Below are positions 1-12,173 of a stretch of 64,000 nt of DNA, one piece after another. The stretch's first letter is position 1; each line of letters starts with the position of its first letter. Source of the DNA: Heliocidaris erythrogramma (lineage: Eukaryota > Echinodermata > Echinoidea > Camarodonta > Echinometridae); the NCBI GenBank assembly GCA_025617745.1, contig CM046869.1:19608994-19672993 (forward strand). The letters run 5' to 3'. Both the position numbers and the translations under genes were made by a program. Under the pieces are notes generated by a model. It saw nothing but the letters and a program-made list of their open reading frames with translations, ran no database searches and was not told where the DNA came from.

Positions 1-3000
1 CTCGATGTACAATAAAGGAAACGATGATAATTTAAAGGAATATTTAAAACATGGTTGACAGAGAAGGACGATGTGTCTACGCGAGCTCCAGAGAGAGTCC
101 AAGCACGCAAAATTTCAGAATAAAAACAAGGGAGACTGGTATAGTACTTTGGGTCTAATTCAATTAAGAATAATTGATAATTGAAATCAAGTTTTTTGTA
201 TCGTCTTAAAAAATAAGAACAAAATGAGTACGCGGGGTGAGAATAGAGTTTTAAAAAGCGTTGTAAATAAGTAAACCGAAAGGTAAGGCTCCGTGTTTGG
301 AGACATACCAAACCAAGTCCACCTTTGTTAGGTTGTTGAAATAAAATCTCTGATTTCAAAAGATGCCTTTTTCTAGACCAAATGAAATCAATAAGCAATC
401 TTTGGAGTTCATCCAGGATATGAGGGGAGGAGAAACAATAGCCAAACAATGAAAGAGTTTAGTTGAAGCTAACTGATTAGCGACAATAATCTTTCCTTTT
501 AAGGATAAGGAAAAAACAAGATAACTCCAGCGAGAGAGAGTTTTGTTTAGTTTCTCTTTGCATTTAATCCAGTTATTATTCACATAACTAATACTATTGC
601 CTAGATGAACCCCAAGAAAAAGTAAACCCTCATTATTCCATTGAAAATTAAGAGGTTTATCTTTCCGTCTGGACCAGGATCCTGCCCACAGTCCCTGTGA
701 TTTTGCATGATTAAGGCAAGCGGATGATGCCTTACTGAAAAGATTATATGTATTAGAGATAATGTCAAAACCTGTATCATTGGTTACAAAAATTGATATA
801 TCATCAGCATAGGCTGAAACAGCAACATTTCCACTGTTATTAGGAAAAACATAACATGAAGAATCAAGATTCATTTTTAACTTATGAATAAAAGGTTCTA
901 TAGCTAGAGAATACAATAAACCAGACAAAGGACAGCCTTGTCGGATGCCCTTTTCAAAGGGAAAAGGTGCGGTAAGAGAGCCACACACTTTGACTAGGCC
1001 ATCTGCGTCATTATACAGAAGTTGAATACAAGAAATAAAGAAATTACCAATGCCCATACTCCTCATTGTATTAAAGAGGTAACTATGATCGACGTTATCA
1101 AAAGCTTTCTTTTGATCTAAGTTAACAATAGCAAGGGGGTGTCATTACAATTCGAAAAGTGAATAATGTCACGAATTAAACTAAGATTGTCGTATATTGT
1201 TCTTTCAGGAATACAATATGTTTGATCTTCAGATATTATTTTCGATATATGTGTTTTAAGTCTATTAGCCAAAACCTTTGCAAAAATCTTATAATCATTG
1301 TTAAGTAACGAAACTGGACGCCAGTTGGAAATATCTGCTAGATCTCCCTTTTTAGGAATTAATGTAATTACAGCTTTACAAAGTGACTTAGGAAGACATC
1401 CAGAATTTATGGCATATTGAAACACAGAAAAAAGATCATTCCTAATTAACGGCCAAAACGTCTGATAGAATTCAGAAGAAAGGCCGTCTAGACCAGGTGT
1501 TTTGTTTTTGCCAAGTTGGGTAACAGCAATATCAAATTCGTCAATAGACAAAGGAGAATCAAGAGATTTAGAATCTTCAGGGTCGAGTTTCGATAAATCA
1601 TTTAAAATAGAGTTAACAGAATCAATATCAATAGGAGTACGAGAGTACAAATTCTTGTAAAAGTTTCGAACATGACTTTTAATTTCACTCTGATCTTCTG
1701 TAACAACACCGGATGGAAGACGAGTGCGAGTGAGTGTCTTGAAAGAAGAATTAGATTTCTCAAGACCATAAAAGAAGGCTGAATTTGTGTCTATCTCATT
1801 AGCATATTGAAAACGTGACCTGACAAGGGCACCTTTGGCTTGATTCTTTAAAAGATTGTTACATTCATTTCTTTGTTCAGCCAGGGCCCGCTGAATGTCA
1901 GGTGTGAAAACAGGCGCAGACTGCAACTCATCAATAAACTTATTTATTTTTAGAAAAGCTTCTCTATTTTCATTTGCTAGTTTAGCACCATACATTTGGC
2001 TGAGCGATTTGATGTGAGATTTACCGAAATCCCACCAAGACAAAATATTCGGAAAATCCGTTTTCTGTTTTTGCCAGTCACACCAAAAATGAGTAATTAT
2101 ATTTATGAACTCATTATCTCCAAGAAGAGAATTATTAAAATGCCAAAAAGCACTTCCTCTTGGTTTCTTTGGAGGAATTTTAATTTTAAGGGAAACTGCA
2201 CAATGATCAGAAAGAGAACATGGAAGAATACGGCAAGAAAAAATTGAAGGTACTAAAGATAGAGGTACATAAAAACGATCAAGTCTTGCCTTGGAAACGC
2301 CATATATGCTATGGGGGTTGTTTCTATGCCACGTGTATCTCTTTTCGAAAGGGTGCAATCTACGCCAGCTATCACATAAGTTGATACTTTCAATTATATG
2401 TTTGAGAGAAGAAAATAATTTTGTTCTGTGTTCAGTAGGCCTACAAAATCTATCCAATGAAGGGTCAATGGTGCAGTTGAAATCTCCACCAAAAATAATA
2501 AACCCATCACTGCATTGATTAACATGAACAATAAGAGAATTGATAGCTTCAAGAGCAAAGCTGTCATCCTGTGGCATTAAAATATTGTACAAATGATAAA
2601 TATTAGAGTCAAATTCAATTTTTACATAGAGAATATAATTGTTAAAAATAATTTGATGCTCACAAACACTACATTGTCTACACTTTACAAGGGTGGCAAC
2701 CCCAGAGCCCCGAGTACAACCCGGAGCACAAAAGGGGCTGTAAGAAGTCCACAATTTCCAACAATGTGAGTTACGGGATAATTCATTAATTTCTTGCAAG
2801 AAAACAATATCGGAGTCAAAAAACAATTTGTCAACATAAGAGAAAATGGAGGCATTCTTAGTGGAATTGGAACAGCCTCCAGTGTTGAAAGTGAGCAACG
2901 ACAACGTCATAAGTAAGGCAAAAAGAGAATGCAGGCCTACGTCCATAGTACACATAAAATGAAAGGAATACACATCAAGATTTTTAATCAATTTAAAGAT

Positions 3001-3051
3001 CCGCTGCTGTGTACTCTTTGTGAAAAGAGGACTTTTACGCAGGGGCCTCAA
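1..3051 (-). pseudogene. LINE ORF2: AP endonuclease plus reverse transcriptase, frameshifted
   Basis: The longest open piece runs 3051 to 1117; the natural start is probably the Met at 2946, just before SLLTFNTGGC, which opens the endonuclease. Endonuclease landmarks in order are FLQEI, GGDFN, LDRFY and LSDHC. The RT follows with GKNKTPGLDGLSSEFY, LIPKKGD and NWRPVSLLNNDYKIFAKVLA. The frame breaks in a run of five C (about 1134-1138, - strand) and the RT resumes in another frame with AFDNVDH, RQGCPLSGLLYSL and the catalytic YADD (open 1066-356). A second shift lies near 380-420, after which the C-terminal KGGLGLVCLQ region is read. A third break is a stop at 206-208 next to an A-run, and the frame continues open to the window edge. 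ORF2 normally nicks the target and copies the element's own RNA. Confidence 0.88.
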
Positions 3052-3088
3052 TTGTCTTACAAGTCCTGGTATATTCGAAGTAAATTTC

Positions 3089-4390
3089 CTAGCGACCTCT
3101 AAAGGTTTTTTTCCGAGCTTTGACTATTTTAAGGAATTTGATCAGTTCTTTTTCTGAAAGGGGTCCTTGACTTGACGGAAAAGAAGAGGCCCAATCCAAG
3201 GAGTCATCATCGGACTGTGTGTCTTCTAACACAACATCATCAGTATCAGCAGTACCTGTTGTTGAGGCTGGGGAGGGTGGAATTGATGATGTAGGTGATG
3301 TACGGTGTGAGGCAGGGGTAGGGAAATGGGCTCTGATGATACAGGGGAGGAAACCTTTTTCATCATTTTCCGTGAAGGGGTATCTGAAACAAGCTGCATA
3401 AGTTTTGGAGAGTCTTCTAAAAGAGGAATGGTAGATTGTTTCCTTTTTGCAACAACGTCAGAGAAAAGTCTCGAAGGGACGGGTGGTGAGCTCCAAACAG
3501 GGGCTGCATGAGGGGAATGGGTCTGTGATGACTCCTTGGTTGAGGGAGGCAAAAGTTCTTCAGAAGGCCGTTTGCTCTCGGCATCCTGGTTACTTTCCAT
3601 TGGGGTCTCTCGCACAGTTGCAGCCGAAGGCTTAGGTTGCGGAGAGGGGTGCGGAGAGGGGGGCGCAAGAGCATCACCATGGTGAATAACATTTTGGGTT
3701 TGCTCCCGACTTGAGGTTTTAGTCAGAGATCTAGACTGCTTGGAAGGATGACGTGGATCAGATTTTCCTTTGCTCTGCACCAAATGGGGGGTGGAGTTTG
3801 TAGGCTCATCTTGTTGAGCTGGCTTTTTTTTACAGTTTGTACTAAGATGGCCAACTTCTCCGCACATAAAGCAGCGAGCTGCCTCCGTGGAAATAAAAAC
3901 ACGATAATTGATTCCTAGATGAGTAAAATTAATGTAACCGGGAGGGGTGACATTAGCCAGCAGGAATAGGGCGAATTTGAGAAACTACTTTACAGAAAGA
4001 AGAAATTTGTTTCACTAAAACGGAATTCGGAATTTCCGTATAAACGTTAGACATTGTTAGCCTTGTTGTTGGCAATACAAGTGGAGAGACCTCAATGAAT
4101 GAGTTTTGGAAAGTGATGCCATTGTCTACAGCACGCAAGACTGCATCTCTGGAATTGAGGTAAATGGCAATCCGCTGATTACTAATGCGAGAAGCAGAAA
4201 CAATACTTTGTGCAGGTGTGGTTTGTGCGAACGCTTTAACATAGTCACGAATGGGAACATGTTGCTCAGCAATGAAAGAAATTCCATTATTTCGCCTAAC
4301 AGACTTGAACGGCTCCGGGGCTGAGCCATAAACCTGAGCCGTACTGGTCCCCGGCTCGTCCCGGGAGGCCTGTTCGACCCCGGTGGCCAT
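3089..4390 (-). pseudogene. LINE ORF1: nucleic-acid-binding protein with CCHC knuckle, frameshifted
   Basis: The start Met at 4390 opens MATGVEQASRDEPGTSTAQ; the stop is the TAG at 3091-3089, about 430 codons in total. A C-x2-C-x4-H-x4-C zinc knuckle (CFMCGEVGHLSTNC) sits near 3830-3875, followed by a Ser/Pro/Gln-rich low-complexity stretch and an acidic then basic C-terminus. Two one-base shifts interrupt it: one near 3940-3955, just before the knuckle region, and one near 3250 in a Gln-rich stretch. ORF1 proteins of this group bind the element RNA. ORF1 ends shortly before the ORF2 start. Confidence 0.8.
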
Positions 4391-4568
4391 GTTGGCCTGA
4401 CAAAAAAAAAACTTAAGCAAAGTAACAAAAAAAGACTTAAAAACCACAGAAAAAACCCAACAAAAGGTGGACTTGATCTGGTATTACAGCAAAAATGTGT
4501 ATAAAGACACTTAGTAAAGTAAACCTGTAAAAACTTACAAAAGTCTAGAGCAACTTAGACACACGTCC

Positions 4569-4682
4569 TTCCGCAAGAAGAAGAAGAAGAAGAAGGTATA
4601 AAGAGGAGGAAGAAGAAAAAGGAGAAGTAGAAGAAGAATAAAGAAAAAGAAGAAGGTATAAAGAGGAGGAAGAAGAATACAA
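4569..4682. repeat. GAA-rich minisatellite
   Basis: Purine-rich (GAA)n tract that contains the 14-mer AAGAGGAGGAAGAA at least twice, with an embedded GGTATAAAG, about 64 bp apart. It lies just upstream of the LINE 5' end and may be part of its 5' UTR or of the insertion site. Confidence 0.7.
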
Positions 4683-4689
4683 AATGTAT

Positions 4690-7000
4690 AAGATTTTTGA
4701 GGGAGCAGTCAAAATTCGCTGAAATATCTTATTAGATATCACAACAAAGAGATGCTGAACGCTATTATAAAGTGGTCAGCCGTAAAATTCAAAGCAGCGG
4801 CATCCCTAGTGGTACAGAGTTGCACCATACAAAATAAAGCAAAGTTGTAAGAATACATAATTGTTTTACTTTTAGGGCTGCAAACTGTACTGAGTAATAT
4901 CAAGTACGTAGGTTTATGATCCTGTGACTGGTTGTAGGGCGATATCATCAGTAACCATGCCTAAGTATTACCGCATTTATTGTTTAAGATATAAATTGAA
5001 AACCGATCAGATGATAACCTTTCCTTCAGTTTACTGTGGCGCCAATGTTATCATTTTATCCGTGATCTTGAGACCGACGCCAAACACGGTATGCCTGGGC
5101 TTGGGATTTTTCTTTAAATAAAAAGATTATAACATATTTGCTTTGACTAACCATTTCTGATAGAACAAATGAATTTCTTTGTCTTTCCTTTAATATATCG
5201 TCTTCTCCTTCCTTATGAATTTCTTTGTTTTTCTCTTTCTATAATTTCCCTTCCCTGGTTACTGTTCGTGCACAGAGCGCTTCTGGTAATGGTGAGTGTG
5301 CGCTGACCAGACTCTTTCACCAGAGCACTTCTAGAATTTTTTTCGCGAAAACTGGCTAAACAGTTGTGTATAAAAATATGCGCGGGCGCGGTGCCCCGAA
5401 TTTTAGAAGTCTACGTGTACAACACATGCTTATAGGACAGGGGCCTGGGGCGTTGAAAGTGGGAGGGGGGGCGGGGTGATTTGATCCACATATTAATGAC
5501 AATTTTCGAACCTTTTTCCAAAATTTTATGAAACGTATACTAAAAAGAGTGTGGGGGCTGCAGCAACGCCCACCCCTGTTTCCGCGGCCCGTGTAAGGGG
5601 TTCGACAAAAAATACAGGGATTCCAACCTCAAACTTTATGGAGTCAAACTATGAGTATTGGCCCCGTTGAGGTGCCAGGCGAATGCCTCTTATGACCCCT
5701 CGAAATCCGCTACTCACTGCGTATAGTATTCGGGGTAAAGGAGTTTAAATGAAATCCTAAATGTTTACTTAATGCAATCGATAATAGAAAAGATAAATTA
5801 AGATCGTTACAAAGACGCCGTGTTGTAAAACACGGGGTTTGCAAAATACAAGCTTTGCTTTTTAGCATTCCCCTCCATTTTCAGCATTTATTTATTATAA
5901 TTATCTTTGAAAATTACGCCGAATGAAAATTATTGTTATTACATGCATTTTGTTCATGATATTATTTACGTTTGTCTTTATATTGTTGAAAATGGTTCAT
6001 GATATTATTTATGATGTACTAACGTTATATTTTGTTGAAAAATGTTTCATGAAATTAAGATGTAATTACGTTGTTATATTCTGTTGAAAATGGAAAAGAA
6101 ATGAAATGAAATGAAATGAAAATGAAATGAAATTTTTAAAAAACATTTATAGAACAATCATTCAGTGACTATAATAAAAACATTTGGGCCAGAATATTAT
6201 TTCCGCTAGAAATCTTATTTCAAATGTATCTTATCATGCAGGCCTACCTTATGCCACACTCTTTTGACCTCAAGAAAAATGCAATATTATAGCACTGAAA
6301 GAAAGGAGAGAAGTTGTCAACAAGCAAGGAAAACTTATATTCCAAAAATCTCAAATAATCGATCCCCACTTCCCTCAAAGAAGAAACTTTGAAATAGTCT
6401 GCAATTCTTTGAAAAATAACGTGGACCTTTAAATACAGTTATATGTTAATGTGTAATACTTACCTAGCTGAAAGAGAAAGATCACTAGGCCAATTTGGAG
6501 GAAAGTTATACGTGACTTCATGTTTATTTTCTAAGCACTTCAACTCCTAGGGCATGATAGTTCGTGTGGCGATTTGGTACGTGTGGAGATTGCTTCTTCT
6601 CTTCGATATCTTTAAAAACTCAAACGTTTGGAAAAAATCACACCTCGTACAGATTATGGTTATTACAAAATCTTTTTACTTCATCGGTTACTTTTCTTCT
6701 TCATATCATTTTACTAGGGGTATGTTATGTATAGTGGCATCGCAAACGTGCCACTGTGATATTCCTGCGCTGAAGAAACGAGTTCGGTTAGCCAGCGAAC
6801 AATGCTATCTTTGACAGGAAACATACGCGTTTATTGTTTGATGTATAGTTTGATTATTAACGAGGACAGTAAACACATACTTTTGATAAAAATCGTTTAC
6901 TGGGTTTGACTGAGTGAACCGCTCAGTTTTGTCTGTTGAGCACCAGAAGGGCATAAACGCTACGTAATGGGTTAATGACCTTCTGACTCTATGAGTAGAT
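4690..7000. other. Intergenic, no gene recognised
   Basis: AT-rich sequence with only short chance open frames on either strand. It contains a (GAAAT)n tract at about 6096-6131. No splice-supported exon or tRNA was seen. Confidence 0.6.
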
Positions 7001-7275
7001 TTTTTTTTTTTTTTTTTTTTACTGCTATACGAACTCTCAGTCTCCTTCTGTCAGTCTGTTGCAATAACTTATGATTTTAAAAAGGGTATCATTTTAGCGG
7101 CGCGAAAATCCTTTCTAGTATTATAGAGAACATTTCGTGCTTTGTTTTGTTTTGTTTAGTTTTGTTTTTGTATTTTGTTTTGTTTTGTTTTGTTTGTTGT
7201 TGTTGTTGTTTGGGGGGAGGGGATGTCATTTCTTTCTCTTTTTTTTTTTTTTTTTTTTTTTGGGGGGGGGGGTTC
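7001..7275. repeat. Low-complexity tract: poly-T, (TTTTG)n, poly-T/poly-G
   Basis: Poly-T near 7003-7020, a (TTTTG)n microsatellite at 7140-7195, (TTG)n, then a T-run followed by a G-run at about 7240-7272. Open frames here are compositional artefacts. Confidence 0.9.
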
Positions 7276-7549
7276 ATTTTTCTGTTCAGATCATCCCGCC
7301 TACATCATACCCTTCAGGCTTCACCTATAATTATGTCAAGCTTCGGAATAGACGTAGACAAAAGAGGATTTCTTTGATAAAAATACTTATGCATTTTCAC
7401 ACTATGTTACCGCAAAAGGGCTAAATTTGTACTAAAGAAATGTTACGGTTGTAATAGAGCGACTGATCCTGGGCGGGGGCTTGGCAGGGATATAAGTTTT
7501 TCCAACATTTCAAAACAGGCAGAAAAATGATTTTCAAGTATTATGGCGA

Positions 7550-7742
7550 TGTCTATAGTAATAATAATAAGCCTCATCAGCATAAATACTGTTCTTCCTG
7601 AGAGCACTGCTATTATTATTACCCCATCAAATGCCAGGTACCCATTTACCCCTTGGTCGAGAGGGAATGTGGATAAAGCATCTTGTCTAAGGATGTAAAG
7701 CACCCAGCGAGGATTGAACCCAGGACCTCTCGTACGTCTTCG
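7550..7742 (-). mobile_element. tRNA-derived SINE, partial, interrupted by a second SINE
   Basis: On the - strand it has a box-B-like segment (GGGTTCAATCC, near 7710-7720), the text CAAGATGCTTTATCC, GGGTAAATGGGTACC, and a 3' end in (TTA)n. It matches the layout of the fuller SINE at 41350-41701. Its tRNA-like 5' part is interrupted by the next SINE. Confidence 0.7.
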
Positions 7743-8007
7743 TTTTAATAATAATGGCCACTTATATATAGCGCTCATATCTGTCACGCAGTGAGGCTCA
7801 TGGCGCTGAGACATTATTACCCCGGTTATAGCCGAGCCGCCAAAGTAACTAGCGCTCAAGCATATCAGGTACCCATTTACACCTGGGTGGAGAGTGGCAA
7901 TGTAGATTATTGTCTTGCCAAAGGACGTTAGTGCCGTGGTGGGATTCGAACCCCGTACCTTGTGATTTGCAGTCCGGTGACTTATCCACTAGATCACATA
8001 CCGAGTA
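7743..8007 (-). mobile_element. tRNA-derived SINE, near full length
   Basis: On the - strand it begins with a tRNA-like head: box A region GATCTAGTGGATAAGTC (about 7980-7997) and box B GGTTCGAATCC (about 7942-7952). The body CACTAACGTCCTTTGGCAAG and CCACTCTCCACCCAGGTG follows, and the 3' end is a GCGCTATATATAAGTGG segment and (ATT)n. The same order is found at 41350-41701 on the other strand. Pol III boxes and the A/T-rich microsatellite tail support a SINE rather than a tRNA gene. Confidence 0.85.
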
Positions 8008-8009
8008 TG

Positions 8010-8908
8010 CTATTTAGAGTTCAAGCCATAATTCAGGAGCTCATTTCGGGTTGCTGCAGTTCTGCAAATACATGTAGTGTAGTATAAAAATGGACACCAT
8101 ACGCTGTATAGGTTGCCGAAAGGGGCTTTTATGGAAAATGCTCGCTCACTCGTGTTCAATTATGACTATTACTAATTTTGAGGCAACAAAAGGAGGAATG
8201 AATATAAGATCTGAAATATTATTAGTGACCTACTTCATCCATAACACGAATGCCCTCAAACTGTACAAGATTTCTCCTTGTCAGACATAACTCCTTTGTT
8301 ATTGTTATTGTAATGACCGAATGTCGATTAGATATATTTACTTTTTGTCGCCAATTAGATAACTGATTTGTTTGCTCGATATAATCATAAGGATAATGAA
8401 CTTCAGTGAGCTATTTGTAAAGTAAATACTTGAAGATAAGACAATCGTTATTTGCCCTGGTTAGGAGTTTAACGTTAAGCCAGTGCCCAGTGGCTTGTAG
8501 GCTTGTTTGATCTTCAAATTCCGCATGAGATAAAAACAAAGGATATGATAATATTAGCAATCAATTAAATATATATACGCGCCGAGTATCCTCTTCCGTT
8601 TTACAAAGAATTAGCCTTAGAAATCTAATGATCTTTTCCATGTAGAAGCTTCTATTTTAAATAAACAACAGCGAAAATCGAGAATTCCTTACTAACGCTG
8701 TACAACGCTGTACCTAACACTTAAACTAACTCTAAACCTAAGCCGAAAACTAATCACAACTCAAGCCATAACTCCATAATTATATTGGACTATATAAAGC
8801 CCAGGGAAAATGCCGCCATATTGAATGTTTAATTCAATGTTCGGCACTTTAACGTAAATGGCAATAATGGTCACTGTCATCACATCCAACCAGTACAATT
8901 AACGATAA
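8010..8908. other. Intergenic, no gene recognised
   Basis: No supported exon, RNA gene or clear repeat. Short open frames have no recognisable protein features. Confidence 0.5.
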
Positions 8909-8910
8909 TA

Positions 8911-9268
8911 GGGACTTTTAGAATTGCACGTCCACTTAGTCGACTGGTACGCAAGGACATCATTCTACGCCACTGCGCATGCGCCACTCGCCCTCTCCCT
9001 GTCCTCCTCCCTGACTTGCAAAATCGAGAACGTGTTCACTTCGTTTTTGCGGTGCTCCGAAATCTTCGACGAGGTTCACGTATATGACGTCATCAGAACA
9101 GCTCAACTATTATGCTCAGTTATACTTCCGGTTGATGTCGACGGTACGTACACGTCGAGTGAAATCTAAAATGATCAGAACTGTAGTCAACATGGGCAGT
9201 CGACGACGTTGACATGCGCGAATTAGTCGACTGGGACGAAGTACTAGTCCACTGCTTCTAAAAGTCCC
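8911..9268. mobile_element. MITE with GGGACTTTTAGAA inverted ends and TA duplication
   Basis: The left end GGGACTTTTAGAA is repeated inverted at the right end (TTCTAAAAGTCCC), each flanked by TA (8909-8910 and 9269-9270). Subterminal inverted matches include GTCGACT. The length is about 358 bp and no transposase is encoded. TA duplication suggests cut-and-paste transposition of the Tc1/mariner type, but the family was not identified. Confidence 0.75.
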
Positions 9269-9270
9269 TA

Positions 9271-10380
9271 ATGTCATATGAACACAATCATTGTGTCGAT
9301 GGGCATATACGCTAGAGTATATATTAGAGTATATAGACGGAGAAAAAAAAACCCAGAATTTTTCTTCATTTTGTAAATAAATTGTATTCATTTGTTTGTT
9401 TGATTGTTTCTTTCCTTCTTTGCTTGTTTATCGATTGTTTCTTTTGGGGATGGGTTAAGTATAATAGATGAAATCGAAAAAGAAAAGGAAGAAAGAATGC
9501 CAGACATCTTTTGGTTTTGGATAGGGTTGTGAGTTTTGCCGCTTTTTTCGGTCATAATGATAATTATTCTAGATTCCAAAATATTCAATTCTGGCAGGCA
9601 TAACGTGTACGGTAATATAGCTCTATTGCCATTAACATGGACGTGCTATCCTTTTTGGAAGTCAAAGTTTTGCATTTAGACCTTTACATTATAGCATACA
9701 TTCAAAGAAGACCGTTTGTCATTTGGAGCCCTTCCTTCGTCAAGAGGTGTAGGTCTATTATGGTAATTTTAAAGATATACATTAATTACGCTATACATCA
9801 TGTGCCAATGTGAGTATTTGTGAAGATCAAGGTAACCCCCCCCCCCCCGGTGGTGGTGGTGGTGGGGGGGGGGGGGGGTACTCTCCTAATAAGGTATACG
9901 GGGATGTGCCGTTCTAATGGGTCGCTTTTTAAAGAAAAAAAAATAACCCTAAACGTGATGGGTATGATTTCTTGAGTTGGAAAATCGCTAAAAATGGCCC
10001 CACTCTTAGATCTTTGCCTTAAACATGGGCGACTAGTTTCTTCAGAATAATACCTCACCCATATTGTCGCTAAAGTGCAAATCCCAGACGCAAAAATAAT
10101 TGAAATCATTTCTCTTTTTCATTCAAAATCGCTGATATTCAGCAGGCGGTGATTTCTTGTCAAGGCTGGAGGGGGTGTCTGTGACGGTCCCCCTTAAAGA
10201 AAATATTATAAAATAGAAGATTTTGTAGTTTGCAGCATAAAAACCTTTTTATTTATTCCTCAGTATATTATTTTAATTATTTTGCGGCCAAGCTTTTTAA
10301 AGCACTTTCTATCATACAGGTAACCCATTCACACACACAAAAAATGTATTTCTAATTTTCGGGGGTGGGGGAATCCCTCG
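9271..10380. other. Intergenic, no gene recognised
   Basis: Contains C and G homopolymer runs at about 9837-9878 and otherwise unremarkable AT-rich sequence. CAGCACCCCC motifs begin near 10390, before the next repeat. Confidence 0.5.
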
Positions 10381-10460
10381 AATACTTCGAGCCAGGGGCC
10401 TGCAGCACCCCCTGCATTTTTTTGAGGGGGTGTACAGCACCCCCTACAAGGCTAAGGATG

Positions 10461-10818
10461 CTGGGGGTGCTGTAGCTAAAAAGTAAGTTAAAAAGAGGCC
10501 CTAAAACGCTGAGGACCTTTGTTGTTGTTTTTTTTTCGGTTTGTTTGTCAGAGATTTTTGGACTTCAAAAGAGACACTAAAACGCTGAGGACCTCTTTTT
10601 TTGTTTGTCAGAGATTTTTGGACTTAAAAAGAGACACTAAAATGCTGAGGACCTTTTCTTTCTTTTTTTTTTGCTTGTTAGAGATTTTTGGACTTAAAAA
10701 GAGGCACTAAAACGCTGAGGACTTTTTTTTTTGCTTGTCAGAGATTTTTGGACTTAAAAAGAGACACTAAAATGCTGAGGACCTTTTCTTTCTTTTTTTT
10801 TGCTCACAGCACCCCCAG
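10461..10818. mobile_element. Inverted-end repeat with internal 60-70-bp tandem units
   Basis: The left end CTGGGGGTGCTGT and the right end ACAGCACCCCCAG are inverted copies. The interior holds about four and a half tandem units, each with GAGATTTTTGGACTT, then AAGAG, a short variable part and CTGAGGACC. Units start at 10551, 10611, 10681 and 10741. A second, single-unit copy lies at 17476-17609 with the same ends, which shows this is a dispersed element whose internal unit varies in number. Confidence 0.75.
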
Positions 10819-10899
10819 TAACAAAATCGTTCCCAGGTGCCTGCTTCAAGGGAGAGAGTACGCCCCCGTACTCCCTGAATTGCTGGCCCTGCAAAAATT

Positions 10900-11296
10900 C
10901 CTATAGGGAGTTTACACCGTCTATGGTAAAACAAAGGGGGAATCTTTGTCTGCTACGGTTTAGAGATCTTCTGTAATACTGCACAGTATATTAGTAAGGT
11001 AAGGTAAATTGAATTTAGTAAGGTAAATTAGTAAGGTAAATTGAATTTGTACATATATTTTTCATATTTTCTGTAAAAATATTTGTAATGCCATTGTCTT
11101 TTCTTTCTGTTGGAAATGAAATAAATACGAATTTGAATTTGAATTTGAGTATGGGAGGGAGTGTAGCGACCGCGCGAGAAAATTTCCCATTTTGAATAGT
11201 GACAGCTTGATTTTTGGAGCACTTAAGAGCCTAAACAGGGTGTCGCAGCCTTTGCTCATTATTTTCTACACATTTTTTTTTCAGTCTTCAAAATTT
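10900..11296. other. Intergenic, short AAGGTAAATT tandem patch
   Basis: A short run of TAGTAAGGTAAATT units lies at 10990-11050. Nothing else was recognised. Confidence 0.5.
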
Positions 11297-11503
11297 CCAT
11301 GGCTAAGAGTAGGTACTCTTTTGTGCCAAAATGACCCTTCAAATGGACATGGATGTAGAGGCTTCAGGCGCACATCCTCGTCCAAACCAAATATGAATTA
11401 CCATGGCTAAGAGTAGGTACTCTTTTGTGCCAAAATGACCCTTCAAATGGACATGGATGTAGAGGCTTCAGGCGCACATCCTCGTCCAAACCAAATATGA
11501 ATA
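11297..11503. repeat. 104-bp tandem duplication
   Basis: Two almost identical copies, 11297-11400 and 11401-11503, both starting CCATGGCTAAGAGTAGG and ending in AAACCAAATATGAAT. The duplication is recent by its near identity. Confidence 0.9.
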
Positions 11504-12106
11504 CCCCCACTCCCACCCCCAAGTGTAACAATTTAGGTTCTTTTACATTTGCAATGGTTAATTGGGTAAAATCTCAATCACCCAGACATATATTTTTTAA
11601 CTTCTTTTGAAGCATTGTAATCAATGATAATAAACAAAACCTGGAAAATTTTGTGATAAGCCTGCATGATTGGCAGATATCATGATAAAGGACCCCAAAC
11701 TTGCAACATGAACATGAACAAATTCTGAGCCAGTACTTTATCATTTCAGGAATTATTTACCACAATGAGTGCACACCATTGTCGTAATCAGATCAGATCT
11801 GAGCATGCGCAAGACTTGAGTCACCATTGGCTTAACCATTAACCGAAATTAATATCACTCCGCGAAGTTGATACTTTTTTCAAAGAGTCCGAACTAGATA
11901 ATGCTAGCTAAGATAAAATAAGATATACAGCATTGCGTCTCTGATATAGATTCCGAAATATTGCGAACCGAGTAAGCACAAAAGGTTAAAAAGTCGTTGA
12001 ATTAGTGAATAGTTGCATTCGTCGAGTTAAGACGTAAGTGAACAGCTTCGTATTCTTCTCGGGTCGAGAGTTTGTTATCGAAGTTTATTACAAACCAAGA
12101 ATAGCC

Positions 12107-12173
12107 ATGATGAGGCCAATCTTATTAAGCTTCTTGTTCATCATAGCTGTAGAAAATTCTCTGCAGGCAAATG
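12107..12173 (+). CDS. ZP gene exon 1: signal peptide
   Basis: Encodes MMRPILLSFLFIIAVENSLQ then A-N, a typical hydrophobic secretion signal with a likely cut after Ala21. There are two consecutive ATGs; the first (12107) is taken. The donor is GTAAGC at 12174, and the exon ends in phase 1. Confidence 0.8.

Larger units (their letters stand above)
1..4450 (-). mobile_element. Tx1/L1-type non-LTR retrotransposon (LINE), 3' end cut by window edge
   Basis: Read on the - strand this is a two-ORF LINE: ORF1 with a CCHC zinc knuckle, then ORF2 with an AP-type endonuclease followed by reverse transcriptase. The RT motif RQGCPLSGLLYSLAIEPF and the order ORF1-APE-RT point to the L1/Tx1 group rather than CR1 or RTE; this is from family knowledge, not a search. 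The 3' end (end of ORF2, 3'UTR, tail) lies beyond position 1. The 5' UTR begins upstream of the ORF1 start at 4390, and its outer limit is uncertain (about 4450-4550). The frames are almost fully open but carry several single-base shifts, so it is a young but broken copy, or an intact copy with sequencing errors. Confidence 0.9.

Noticed and set aside
1996..2518. Open frames on the + strand in the first 4 kb
   Set aside because: Antisense shadows of LINE ORF2.
7443..7859. 138-codon open frame on the - strand
   Set aside because: It lies across two SINE insertions and has no protein features.
7740..8007. Candidate tRNA gene (box A and box B visible)
   Set aside because: The box-B-containing head continues into a SINE body and (ATT)n tail shared with 41350-41701; it does not fold as a full tRNA.
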